Assembly: GCF_036880405.1 (NCBI RefSeq)
Contig: NZ_JBAJJM010000006.1
Span: 62,001 to 126,000, forward strand
DNA: 64,000 nt
Direction: 5' to 3'
Origin: Mannheimia indoligenes
Lineage (GTDB): Bacteria > Pseudomonadota > Gammaproteobacteria > Enterobacterales > Pasteurellaceae
The notes beneath the pieces were generated by a model, which searched no databases, was not told where the DNA came from, and saw only the letters and a program-made list of their open reading frames with translations. Shown in pieces: positions 17,467 to 24,979 of the stretch; position 1 is the stretch's first letter, and the number at the start of each line of letters is the position of its first letter. The position numbers were made by a program, and so were the translations under genes.

Positions 17467-17829
17467 CTATCTTTTATAAAGATATTTCACCATTAATAGT
17501 GCAATTCCTGCACCGCATAAATCAGCTAATCCATCTAACCAAGAACCTTGTCTGGTTTCAGTAAAAGTTGCTTGTCCTAATTCCGTTCCAAATGCATAAA
17601 ATAGTGCAAAAATCATCAATCCTAAATAAGGTATGGCTCTATTTGATTGGATAGTCGCTCTTGCCATTAGCCAAATCTGTATAAAAAAGATGACAAAATG
17701 CCCGATTTTATCAAAATGGGGAAAGGGCGGTAGTTCGTTACTGCTTTCACGAAAAATTAAGCTGTAAATGCTAATGACAAACCAAAGTAGAGCTAAGAGA
17801 GCGTATTTATTCATTTTTAAATATTTCAT
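17467..17829 (-). CDS. VanZ-like family membrane protein
   Basis: A 120-residue protein with about four hydrophobic helices. It has the VanZ-like signature: PPFPHFDKIGHFVIFF in the first half (Asp, Lys and His between helices 1 and 2) and GTELGQ with GSWLDGLADLCGAGIALLM in the second. Family function is unknown apart from the founding member, which affects teicoplanin resistance. Neither the first ATG nor the one five codons later (17814) has a good ribosome-binding site, so the start is uncertain. Confidence 0.8.
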   Translation of the reverse strand: MKYLKMNKYALLALLWFVISIYSLIFRESSNELPPFPHFDKIGHFVIFFIQIWLMARATIQSNRAIPYLGLMIFALFYAFGTELGQATFTETRQGSWLDGLADLCGAGIALLMVKYLYKR

Positions 17830-17845
17830 AGAAAAATATAAAAAA

Positions 17846-17891
17846 ACAAGCGGTCATTTTAGTAAAAAATTTACCAAAAATAACCGCTTGT
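17846..17891 (-). repeat. Inverted pair of uptake signals between lysC and the VanZ-like gene
   Basis: ACAAGCGGT (17846-17854) and ACCGCTTGT (17883-17891) face each other across an A/T-rich spacer. On the minus strand the pair lies just after the lysC stop and probably serves as its terminator as well as a DNA uptake site. Confidence 0.75.
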
Positions 17892-17903
17892 AAACACTAG
17901 ATG

Positions 17904-19256
17904 TTACTCGAATAAACCTTTGTGGAGTGAGCGAACAACGTCATCCGCCTCTTCATTTTTCACTAAGGTACAAACGTTATTTGTGCTTGCGCCATAGCTG
18001 ATGAGACGGACATTATAGTTTTCAAGGGTTTGGAATAGACGTTTTGCTACACCGGACTGTGTGTGCAAATTGTTTCCGATAATCGCGACTAACGCTAAAT
18101 CATTTTCTACTTGAACGTTGCAGTAAGCGTTTAATTCATCTAATAACTCTTTAGATAACATATCTGCACCTGAAGATGCTGAGCCGGTTTTGTCTAATGT
18201 TAAGGCAATGCTAACTTCAGAGGTTGTAATCACATCAACTGAAATTTTATGTTTAGCTAAAATTGCAAATACATTGGCTAAGAAACCTTGAGCGTGTAGC
18301 ATCGAAAGGCTTGAAAGCGTTAATAAGATTTGGTTACGACGTAACGCAAGTGCACGGAACGTTGGGCGTGGTTGAGGATCTCGGGTTACCCAAGTGCCGC
18401 CTTGTTCAGGAGCTTTACTTGAACCTACGTATACAGGAATATTGCTACGCACTGCCGGTAATAATGTTGCCGGGTGAAGCACTTTTGCACCGAAAGTCGC
18501 CATTTCTGCTGCTTCGTTAAATGCCATTGTATCAATACGTTGTGCATTTGGTACAACTCGTGGATCAGTTGTGTAGATGCCCGGAACATCCGTCCAAATT
18601 AATACATCATTAGCATTTAATACTTCGGCTAATAAGGCGGCAGAGTAATCTGAACCACCACGACCTAGAGTTGTGGTTTTGCCTTCATCATCACGACCGA
18701 TAAAACCTTGAGTAACTACGATTTTACCTGCTTCAATAAGTGGTTTGATAACTTTATCGGATTGTTGTTGGGTTTTTTCGTCGTTTGGGGCAGCTTTACC
18801 GTAGTGGTTATCCGTCGCTACAATGTCTCGCACATCAACCCATACGGCTGGGTGTCCACGCTCAATTAGTAATTGGGTAAAGATTTTGGTGGACATCATC
18901 TCGCCGTGGCTGATTAATTCATCGCTTAATGCCGCAGAGGTCGCAAGGCTTGCAGATTCTGCTAGGGTTTCAATACGATCTAATAATTCGTCAATTTCAG
19001 CACGAACGCTGTCTTGGTGTTGCAGTTTTTCAATGATGTTGTATTGAATCTGGCGAACGGCTGTAATGATTTCATCACGTTTTTCTTTTTCACAACCATT
19101 TGCGAGCTCAACTAAATAGTTTGTAACACCGGCAGAAGCAGAAAGTACCACGACACGAGTGTTGGCATCTGCAATCACGATGTTTGCCGATGAGGTCATT
19201 GCATCAAAATTAGCAACGCTGGTACCACCAAATTTAGCCACAGAAAGATGAGACAT
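17904..19256 (-). CDS. lysC: Lysine-sensitive aspartokinase III
   Basis: A 450-residue monofunctional aspartokinase (E. coli LysC 449), the first step of lysine, threonine and methionine synthesis. The kinase domain begins VAKFGGTSVANFDAM (6-20) and includes GFIGRDDEGKTTTLGRGGSDYSAALL; two ACT domains with the allosteric lysine site follow from about residue 310. There is no homoserine dehydrogenase fusion, which with the upstream lysine riboswitch supports the lysine-specific isozyme. The ATG is preceded by AAGGAAATTT, a sequence that can be masked by the leader. Confidence 0.97.
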   Translation of the reverse strand: MSHLSVAKFGGTSVANFDAMTSSANIVIADANTRVVVLSASAGVTNYLVELANGCEKEKRDEIITAVRQIQYNIIEKLQHQDSVRAEIDELLDRIETLAESASLATSAALSDELISHGEMMSTKIFTQLLIERGHPAVWVDVRDIVATDNHYGKAAPNDEKTQQQSDKVIKPLIEAGKIVVTQGFIGRDDEGKTTTLGRGGSDYSAALLAEVLNANDVLIWTDVPGIYTTDPRVVPNAQRIDTMAFNEAAEMATFGAKVLHPATLLPAVRSNIPVYVGSSKAPEQGGTWVTRDPQPRPTFRALALRRNQILLTLSSLSMLHAQGFLANVFAILAKHKISVDVITTSEVSIALTLDKTGSASSGADMLSKELLDELNAYCNVQVENDLALVAIIGNNLHTQSGVAKRLFQTLENYNVRLISYGASTNNVCTLVKNEEADDVVRSLHKGLFE

Positions 19257-19260
19257 AATA

Positions 19261-19320
19261 AAATTTCCTTAAAACAAAATAGATAAATGTTGTGTTAGGG
19301 GATATTCGGAAAGGAAATTT
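19261..19320 (-). promoter_or_regulatory. lysC Shine-Dalgarno sequence and complementary leader segment
   Basis: On the minus strand the ribosome-binding site AAGGAAATTT (19270-19261) is exactly complementary to AAATTTCCTT (19320-19311), 40 bases upstream. The pairing lies between the riboswitch core and the ATG, and no terminator hairpin with a U-run is seen, so lysine probably controls translation start here. Confidence 0.7.
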
Positions 19321-19354
19321 GAGTAGATTATACGGTTTGATTAGAGAACCAATT

Positions 19355-19540
19355 AATCAGAGCACTCCATTTAATATTTGCTATTAAATGACAGCTGATA
19401 GGATTCAACCTGCTCAGCCGATGTTAATTCCAGTCTAGTGAATTCACACCTCGGCAATCACTCCCATCACTTAATTTTCAAACGGTCCTAGTTACCTCAA
19501 ATTAAGTTGCCTGAGTGTTGCACCTCTCCTGTAATGGCAA
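19355..19540 (-). ncRNA. Lysine riboswitch (L box) upstream of lysC
   Basis: Read on the minus strand the segment carries the conserved core in order: AGAGGTGC, then GGGAGTGATTGCCGAGGTG, then CATCGGCTGAGCAGGTTGAA and CCTATCAGCTGTCA, ending GGAGTGCTCTG. GCCGAGGTG, ATCGGCT and the TTGAATCC stretch match the E. coli lysC leader almost base for base. P1 can form from CAGGAG and CTCTG with one bulge. Boundaries are approximate. Confidence 0.93.
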
Positions 19541-19580
19541 TTCCATTACTCTTTTTTCAATGGATTGAAAAAACGGTATA

Positions 19581-19609
19581 GAAATACCTTTTTATCTGAG
19601 TTTTGTCAA
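19581..19609 (-). promoter_or_regulatory. Likely lysC promoter
   Basis: On the minus strand a perfect -35 TTGACA (19609-19604) is followed after 17 bases by TATTTC (19586-19581). Transcription would start near 19574, giving a leader of about 318 bases that contains the riboswitch. Confidence 0.6.
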
Positions 19610-19644
19610 TGAATATTTGAAAAAACTTAGGGGGAGCAGTGAAA

Positions 19645-19692
19645 ACAAGCGGTTATTTTTTCGTAAAATTTTACAAGAATTTGACCGCTTGA
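19645..19692. repeat. Inverted uptake signals between divergent lysC and the PTS gene
   Basis: ACAAGCGGT (19645-19653) and ACCGCTTGA (19684-19692, last base variant) flank an A/T spacer. Because both neighbouring genes are transcribed away from it, the pair is not a gene-end terminator; its role is more likely uptake alone. Confidence 0.7.
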
Positions 19693-19724
19693 ATAGTGAG
19701 TTTGAAATTTTACTCTAAAATTTT

Positions 19725-19740
19725 TTTGAAATGGATCACA
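19725..19740 (+). promoter_or_regulatory. CRP-type site upstream of the PTS transporter
   Basis: TTTGAAATGGATCACA has one mismatch to TGTGA-N6-TCACA. Its centre is near -60 from the start predicted by the promoter at 19758-19786, close to the usual class I position, so glucose-sensitive activation is likely. Confidence 0.6.
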
Positions 19741-19757
19741 AAACTTAATTTAGGTGA

Positions 19758-19786
19758 TTGTCTTTAAAATGCTTTTTTTCTATTCT
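19758..19786 (+). promoter_or_regulatory. Promoter of the PTS transporter gene
   Basis: TTGTCT (19758-19763), a 17-base gap and TATTCT (19781-19786) precede the gene by about 40 bases, directly downstream of the CRP-type site. Confidence 0.55.
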
Positions 19787-19824
19787 ATTTCTACTCAATA
19801 TGAGTTAATTAATTGGAGGTTTGT

Positions 19825-21273
19825 ATGAGTGTTTTAGGTTATCTACAAAAAATCGGTAGAGCCTTAATGGTGCCGGTGGCGGCGTTACCGGCAGCGGCAC
19901 TATTAATGGGGATTGGTTATTGGATTGACCCGGACGGCTGGGGAGTAAATAGCCAGCTGGCAGCGTTACTGATCAAATCAGGGGCGGCAATCATTGATAA
20001 TATGTCCATTTTATTTGCGGTGGGTGTTGCCTTTGGTATGTCTAAAGAAAAAGATGGGGCAGCCGCATTATCCGGTTTAGTTGGTTATTTAGTGATTACC
20101 ACCTTGCTTGCACCGGGAGCGGTGGCTCAATTACAAGGCATTGCAGTCGATCAAGTACCGGCGGCATTCGGTAAAATCAATAACCAATTTATCGGGATTT
20201 TAGTGGGTGTGATTTCAGCGGAACTTTATAACCGTTTCTACCAAGTGGAATTGCCGAAAGCGTTATCCTTCTTTAGCGGTAAACGTTTAGTGCCGATTGT
20301 TGTATCGGTTGTGATGATCGTGGTTGCGTTTATTCTATTGTACGTATGGCCGGTGATTTTTGGTGGATTAGTATCTTTTGGTGAATCAATCAAAGATATG
20401 GGTTCAGTCGGTGCAGGTATTTATGCTTTCTTCAACCGTTTATTAATTCCTGTTGGCTTACACCATGCACTTAACTCTGTGTTCTGGTTTGACGTAGCAG
20501 GTATTAACGATATACCAAACTTCTTAGGCGGAGCGAAGTCGTTAGCGGAAGGCAAAGCAGTAGTAGGCGTAACCGGTATGTACCAAGCCGGCTTCTTCCC
20601 TGTGATGATGTTTGGTTTACCGGCAGCGGCATTAGCGATTTATCATAGTGCAAAACCGGCTAAAAAAGTGCAAGTTGCATCAATTATGTTTGCGGCGGCT
20701 TTAGCCTCATTCTTCACCGGTATTACTGAGCCACTTGAGTTTGCTTTTATGTTTGTAGCACCAGTGCTTTATGTGGTTCACGCATTATTAACCGGTATCT
20801 CGGTGTATATCGCTGCTTCAATGGAGTGGATTGCAGGCTTTGGCTTTAGTGCAGGTTTAGTGGACTTAGTACTATCAAGCCGCAACCCGCTTGCCGTTCA
20901 ATGGTATATGTTGTTGGTGCAAGGTTTAGTGTTCGCTGTGATTTACTATGCGTTATTCCGCATTGTAATTCGTGCGTTTAACTTAAAAACCCCGGGACGC
21001 GAAGACGATGCCGAAACACAAGCGGTCAATACCACATCTCATCAAGAACGAGCAAAACAGTTTATTGATGCTTTAGGCGGTAAAGAAAACTTGCTCAATA
21101 TTGATGCTTGTATTACACGTTTACGTTTAACCTTAGCTGATGTGTCTAAAGTTAATGAGGCTCAATTAAAAGCCCTTGGCTCGAAAGGCAATATCAAATT
21201 AGGGGAAAATGCGTTCCAAGTGATTTTGGGAACAGAAGCGGAATTTGTTGCAGACGCAATGAAGAAACTTTAA
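19825..21273 (+). CDS. PTS EIICB transporter, glucose/N-acetylglucosamine family
   Basis: A 482-residue membrane permease of the glucose superfamily. The EIIC domain (about 1-390, ten or so helices) contains the substrate-site block FFTGITEPLEFAFMFVAP and the linker FNLKTPGRED. The EIIB domain (about 400-482) has the phosphorylated Cys in NIDACITRLRLTLADVSKV. No EIIA domain is attached, so it needs a separate one such as Crr. The EIIB end (DAMKKL) looks like NagE, while the membrane part is between NagE and PtsG, so the sugar is uncertain. The ATG at 19825 has GGAGG at the right distance. It sits tail to tail with tmaR. Confidence 0.88.
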   Translation: MSVLGYLQKIGRALMVPVAALPAAALLMGIGYWIDPDGWGVNSQLAALLIKSGAAIIDNMSILFAVGVAFGMSKEKDGAAALSGLVGYLVITTLLAPGAVAQLQGIAVDQVPAAFGKINNQFIGILVGVISAELYNRFYQVELPKALSFFSGKRLVPIVVSVVMIVVAFILLYVWPVIFGGLVSFGESIKDMGSVGAGIYAFFNRLLIPVGLHHALNSVFWFDVAGINDIPNFLGGAKSLAEGKAVVGVTGMYQAGFFPVMMFGLPAAALAIYHSAKPAKKVQVASIMFAAALASFFTGITEPLEFAFMFVAPVLYVVHALLTGISVYIAASMEWIAGFGFSAGLVDLVLSSRNPLAVQWYMLLVQGLVFAVIYYALFRIVIRAFNLKTPGREDDAETQAVNTTSHQERAKQFIDALGGKENLLNIDACITRLRLTLADVSKVNEAQLKALGSKGNIKLGENAFQVILGTEAEFVADAMKKL

Positions 21274-21287
21274 AACTGAATCAATAA

Positions 21288-21336
21288 ACAAGCGGTCAAT
21301 TTTTCGCAAAATTTTGCAAGAAATTGACCGCTTGAA
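21288..21336. terminator. Large inverted repeat carrying two uptake signals
   Basis: AAGCGGTCAATTT (21290-21302) and AAATTGACCGCTT (21321-21333) form a 13-bp stem, with a further internal GCAAAATTTTGC palindrome. It separates two convergent genes and probably terminates both. Confidence 0.8.
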
Positions 21337-21338
21337 TT

Positions 21339-21668
21339 TTATGCTTTTTTATTCGTTGGTGCTTGTTTATGAGCAGCCATTTTTTGGCGAATTTCACGGC
21401 GTTGTTTTGACAGTTCTGCGTTACGAATCATATAATCATCAACACGGTTTTCGTAGTCATCACGCATATTGGCAATAATAGCTCGAATTTCTTCAATAGA
21501 CATTTCATCTGTAATGTATTGGGTTAGATTATCCAATAACAATACACGTTTTTGGTTATCACGAATTTTGCGATCGTTATCAGCAGTTTCTCGGTGTAAT
21601 TTGTTTTTTAGACGATAAAGATGCACATATTCCAACATATCGTGGAATGATTTATTGACTTCAGACAT
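21339..21668 (-). CDS. tmaR: PTS regulator TmaR (YeeX, DUF496)
   Basis: A 109-residue coiled-coil protein, the length of E. coli TmaR, with the hallmark KIRDNQKRVLLLDNLTQYI and DDYENRVDDYMIRNAELSK. In E. coli TmaR clusters at the pole and sequesters enzyme I of the PTS, tuning sugar uptake. The ORF could extend upstream, but the ATG at 21668 has AGAGAGG before it and gives the family start. Its 3' end faces a PTS permease gene, a functionally suggestive neighbour. Confidence 0.92.
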   Translation of the reverse strand: MSEVNKSFHDMLEYVHLYRLKNKLHRETADNDRKIRDNQKRVLLLDNLTQYITDEMSIEEIRAIIANMRDDYENRVDDYMIRNAELSKQRREIRQKMAAHKQAPTNKKA

Positions 21669-21860
21669 AAAGACCTCTCTTAGTTGAGTTTTATTGAAAA
21701 TAATTAAGTAAATCCTAGTCTTTTTCTGCCAATTCGTCAAAAAATTTTGTGTTAATTTTATGATTTAAATCTGTTATCAAAAAGTTCGTTAAATTTTGTA
21801 GTGATATTTAGCTTAAAAATGGTAATATCTTATCATTTATAGTTATTAAGGGATTTTGTT

Positions 21861-23363
21861 ATGTCATCAAATATCGCTCCTCGTGAATTTGCTGCAATTG
21901 ATTTAGGCTCAAACAGCTTTCATATGATTGTAGCCCGTATTGTGAATGGCTCAATTCAAGTCCTTTCTCGTCTTAAACGCCGTGTCCGATTAGCTGATGG
22001 GCTTGATGAAAATTTAATACTTAGTCAAGAAGCTATCGACAGAGGTGTCGATTGCTTGGCATTATTTGCTAAACGCTTAAAAGGCTTTTCTCCGGAGAAT
22101 GTGAAGGTCGTCGGTACTTATACGCTACGAAGAGCTTCAAATAAACAAGATTTTCTTGACCAAGCAAAAGCGGTTTTTCCTTATTCTATTTCTATTATTT
22201 CGGGGCAAGAAGAAGCCCGATTGATTTATTCAGGGGTTAGCCACACACAACCTGAAACGGGTAGAAAGCTCGTAGTAGATATTGGTGGTGGTTCAACAGA
22301 AATTACCATTGGCGACAACTTTAATCCAATTCGGGCGGAAAGCCGTCATATGGGGTGTGTAAGTTTTGCTAAACGTTTTTTCCCAAAAGGTGAACTAACT
22401 ATTGAGCTTTTTGATAGTGCTTATCAACTTGCAATGGAAAAAATTGAGGACTTGATGTGGGAATATCAAGAATTAGGCTGGGAACACGCACTGGGTTCTT
22501 CAGGCACAATCAAAACCGTTCATCAAGTTCTCATTGCTAATGGCTATCGTGATGGATTAATTACCGAGCCTCGTTTGCAAAAAATGATTGATTTATGTTT
22601 GGAATTTAAATCGTTACACGACATAAAAATGCGTGGGCTATTGGAAGAACGAGCAGATGTATTAGTGCCTGGTTTAGCTATTTTATTAGCACTTTTCCAT
22701 ACTTTTAAAATTGAGACTTTGCGTTATTCTAACGGTGCTTTGCGAGAGGGGGTGATGTATGGGTTGGAAAAAAGTTTCCAAGTAGGCGATATTCGCCAAC
22801 GCACTGCCGAAGCTTTAGTTGAGCAGTTTGATTTAGATAAAAAACAAGCCGAAAGAGTAGAAAAAACAGCATTTATACTTTTTGACCAAATTAGATGTTG
22901 GAAAAATCGTCGCCAAATTGAAGATTTTCGTTCTATGCTGAAGTGGGCAAGTCTATTGCACGAAATTGGTATTGTAGTTAATCATAATAATGTTCATCGC
23001 CACTCCGCTTATTTGATTTCAAATAGAGATTTACCGGGTTTTGATTTTGAACAACAGACATTGTTAGCGGTGTTAATGCGGTATCATCTTAAAGGATTCA
23101 AACGTTCTGATATTCGTAGCATTAATCGCTACCAATATCGTGATATCTTAACCCTAGTTCGTTTATTTAGGTTAGCGGTGCTGCTTAATCGTTCCCGTCA
23201 AGCCACGATTGAGCCAAAGCAGATTTTTCTTACCATTGAAAATAACGATTGGAATTTAGTATTTAATGAGAGTTTTTTAAGCCAGAACCCATTAGTATTA
23301 GCTGATCTAGAAGATGAGCAAAAGACATTATCTACGGTAGATCTTTCTTTAACTATTTCTTAA
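21861..23363 (+). CDS. Exopolyphosphatase / guanosine pentaphosphatase (Ppx/GppA family)
   Basis: A 500-residue ASKHA-fold phosphatase. The N-terminal half has FAAIDLGSNSFHMIVARI (phosphate 1 loop, 10-27), GQEEARLIYSG and VVDIGGGSTEI (phosphate 2 loop), and the C-terminal half is an HD-type helical domain with LLHEIGIVVNHNNVHRHSAYL. Length is nearer to Ppx and GppA (about 500) than to short archaeal-type forms. The family removes terminal phosphates from polyphosphate or converts pppGpp to ppGpp; which one applies here cannot be decided by reading. AAGGGAT precedes the ATG. A hairpin follows. Confidence 0.92.
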   Translation: MSSNIAPREFAAIDLGSNSFHMIVARIVNGSIQVLSRLKRRVRLADGLDENLILSQEAIDRGVDCLALFAKRLKGFSPENVKVVGTYTLRRASNKQDFLDQAKAVFPYSISIISGQEEARLIYSGVSHTQPETGRKLVVDIGGGSTEITIGDNFNPIRAESRHMGCVSFAKRFFPKGELTIELFDSAYQLAMEKIEDLMWEYQELGWEHALGSSGTIKTVHQVLIANGYRDGLITEPRLQKMIDLCLEFKSLHDIKMRGLLEERADVLVPGLAILLALFHTFKIETLRYSNGALREGVMYGLEKSFQVGDIRQRTAEALVEQFDLDKKQAERVEKTAFILFDQIRCWKNRRQIEDFRSMLKWASLLHEIGIVVNHNNVHRHSAYLISNRDLPGFDFEQQTLLAVLMRYHLKGFKRSDIRSINRYQYRDILTLVRLFRLAVLLNRSRQATIEPKQIFLTIENNDWNLVFNESFLSQNPLVLADLEDEQKTLSTVDLSLTIS

Positions 23364-23380
23364 TCTTCATTCACTATTTT

Positions 23381-23405
23381 CATTAACGCCATTAAGGCGT
23401 TAATG
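23381..23405 (+). terminator. Hairpin after the ppx/gppA gene
   Basis: CATTAACGCC (23381-23390) and GGCGTTAATG (23396-23405) form a perfect 10-bp stem with loop ATTAA, 18 bases after the stop. The following ATTTCCTTT is only moderately T-rich. The rest of the gap up to 23572 holds a weak CRP-like match (TTTGATCTACTTCGCA) and no gene I can support. Confidence 0.65.
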
Positions 23406-23572
23406 ATTTCCTTTGCCAATAAAATTTGATCTACTTCGCATTTTTGAAATTTTCTTATTGAGATTATTCTGTTAAGCCATTATTCTTCTTTTATTGGAGT
23501 ATATCTTCATAAATGAGTGTTTGTGGAGTAATACGTCATAGCATATTTTATGAATAGATTGAGGGAAATCTT

Positions 23573-24037
23573 ATGTTATTAGCCGATTTATCAAGAGATG
23601 ATTACGCAAAATCATTACCACCTGTATTTGCAAGACTTTGCGGCAAATTAAAAAGTTTAGATTTAGCTAATTTAGAACTGGGCTGGCAGGACTTAGAAGA
23701 AGGCATTCGTATGAATGTGATGTCATTTGAAACCACTCCGGCAGAAGGTAAAAAAGCGGAAATGCACCGAAAATTTGTGGATATTCAATTATTGATTGAA
23801 GGTGAAGAGATGATTGAATACGGCTTAAGCCAGCCTGATTTATCAAAATATGATGAATACCGTGATGAAGATGACTACCAGCTCACCGATGCGATTGATG
23901 ATAAAAATGAAGTTGTACTTAAACCAAATATGTTTGCTATTTTCTTACCTTACGAACCACATAAACCGGGTAATTCAGTAAATAGTAACAACGTATTAAA
24001 AAAATTAGTGGTAAAAGTACCTGTGGAATTACTATAG
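23573..24037 (+). CDS. nanQ: YhcH/YjgK/YiaL family protein, likely N-acetylneuraminate anomerase
   Basis: A 154-residue cupin-like protein of the DUF386 family. It contains the conserved AEMHRKFVDIQLLIEGEEMIEYG block, where His and Glu side chains bind metal, and FAIFLPYEPHKPGNS near the C-terminus. E. coli YhcH (NanQ) speeds interconversion of sialic-acid anomers. GAGGGA precedes the ATG. Nine bases downstream begins an RpiR-type regulator, supporting a sialic acid or amino-sugar role, although no nanA, nanE or nanK lies in the window. Other family members act in different sugar pathways, so the exact substrate is inferred. Confidence 0.75.
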   Translation: MLLADLSRDDYAKSLPPVFARLCGKLKSLDLANLELGWQDLEEGIRMNVMSFETTPAEGKKAEMHRKFVDIQLLIEGEEMIEYGLSQPDLSKYDEYRDEDDYQLTDAIDDKNEVVLKPNMFAIFLPYEPHKPGNSVNSNNVLKKLVVKVPVELL

Positions 24038-24046
24038 GAGGCGAAA

Positions 24047-24916
24047 ATGTCTGCTAGAGGAAAAATTCTGAATACAATTAGTTCTCTACAAAGCAGTTTG
24101 ACAAAAACGGAAAAGAAAATAGCAGCGGTAATTTTATCTCAACCCGAATTACTGAGCCAATGTTCTTTATCTGAAGTTTCGAAGCACTTAGATGTCGGTG
24201 AGGCAACGTTTATTCGTTTTTGTCGTACATTAGGATTTAAAGGCTATACCGATTTCAAATTGGAATTGGCAATAGAACTTGCTACTCAAAATCAAGATAA
24301 ACGTGTTTTGTTAGATACAGATGTATCTGAAGGAGACACATCAAAAGATATTGCTAATAAACTAAAAAACAGCTTGGATAGTGCAATTAGTGAAACCATT
24401 AATCTACTTGATTTTGATGTACTGGAAAAAGTTGTACAGGAGCTACGAAAAGCCAAAAGAATATTTTTATTCGGTGTAGGCTCTTCAGGGTTAACGGCAG
24501 AAGATGCTAAGCATAAATTAATGCGTATAGGGCTACAAACTGATGCAGTAACCAACAACCATTTTATGTATATGCAAGCTGCTCTTGTTGAAGAAGGTGA
24601 TTTAGTCATTGGTATAAGCCACTCGGGGTATTCTGAGGAAGTGGTGAAATCACTCCGTTTCTCTCGGGCTAATAAAGCCACTACAGTTGCAATTACGCAT
24701 AACTTGCGTTCCCCTGTAACGGAAGAAGCAAATTATGTATTAATTAATGGTAATCGACAAGGGCATATGCAAGGGGATTCTATCGGTACAAAAATGTCGC
24801 AACTTTTTGTATTGGATTTAATTTACACCTTGTTAGTAAAAGCAGAGCCTGAAAATGCCTTAAAACAAAAACAAAAAACCTTGAACGTGATTTTAGAGCA
24901 GAGAGTTAAAGGCTAG
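24047..24916 (+). CDS. RpiR/MurR-family transcriptional regulator (SiaR/NanR-like)
   Basis: A 289-residue regulator. The N-terminal RpiR HTH (about 1-80) has SSLTKTEKKIAAVILSQPE and the recognition helix region VGEATFIRFCRTLGFKGY. The C-terminal SIS sugar-phosphate domain (about 125-265) has FLFGVGSSGLTAEDAKHKLMR and VIGISHSGYSEEVV. In Haemophilus a member of this family senses glucosamine-6-phosphate and represses sialic acid genes; the pairing with a YhcH gene nine bases upstream suggests a comparable role. AGGAGG precedes the ATG. A strong terminator follows, so the transcript probably ends here. Confidence 0.85.
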   Translation: MSARGKILNTISSLQSSLTKTEKKIAAVILSQPELLSQCSLSEVSKHLDVGEATFIRFCRTLGFKGYTDFKLELAIELATQNQDKRVLLDTDVSEGDTSKDIANKLKNSLDSAISETINLLDFDVLEKVVQELRKAKRIFLFGVGSSGLTAEDAKHKLMRIGLQTDAVTNNHFMYMQAALVEEGDLVIGISHSGYSEEVVKSLRFSRANKATTVAITHNLRSPVTEEANYVLINGNRQGHMQGDSIGTKMSQLFVLDLIYTLLVKAEPENALKQKQKTLNVILEQRVKG

Positions 24917-24925
24917 ACTTAAATA

Positions 24926-24964
24926 AGAAAACCTTTGGTTAATTTGATTAGCCAAAGGTTTTCT
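24926..24964 (+). terminator. Terminator after the RpiR-family gene
   Basis: AGAAAACCTTTGG (24926-24938) pairs with CCAAAGGTTTTCT (24952-24964), extended by a few more pairs around the loop. The stem's A-rich arm also gives a T-run on the minus strand, so it may serve the convergent transporter too. An uptake signal (24971-24979) follows. Confidence 0.88.
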
Positions 24965-24979
24965 CATATTACAAGCGGT

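Noticed and set aside
23513..23557. 14-codon frame just before the YhcH gene
   Set aside because: Spacing of the GGAG motif is too long and such short frames are common by chance.
24292..24681. 129-codon frame antisense to the RpiR-family gene
   Set aside because: No initiation signal and no domain; the sense frame has clear HTH and SIS domains.
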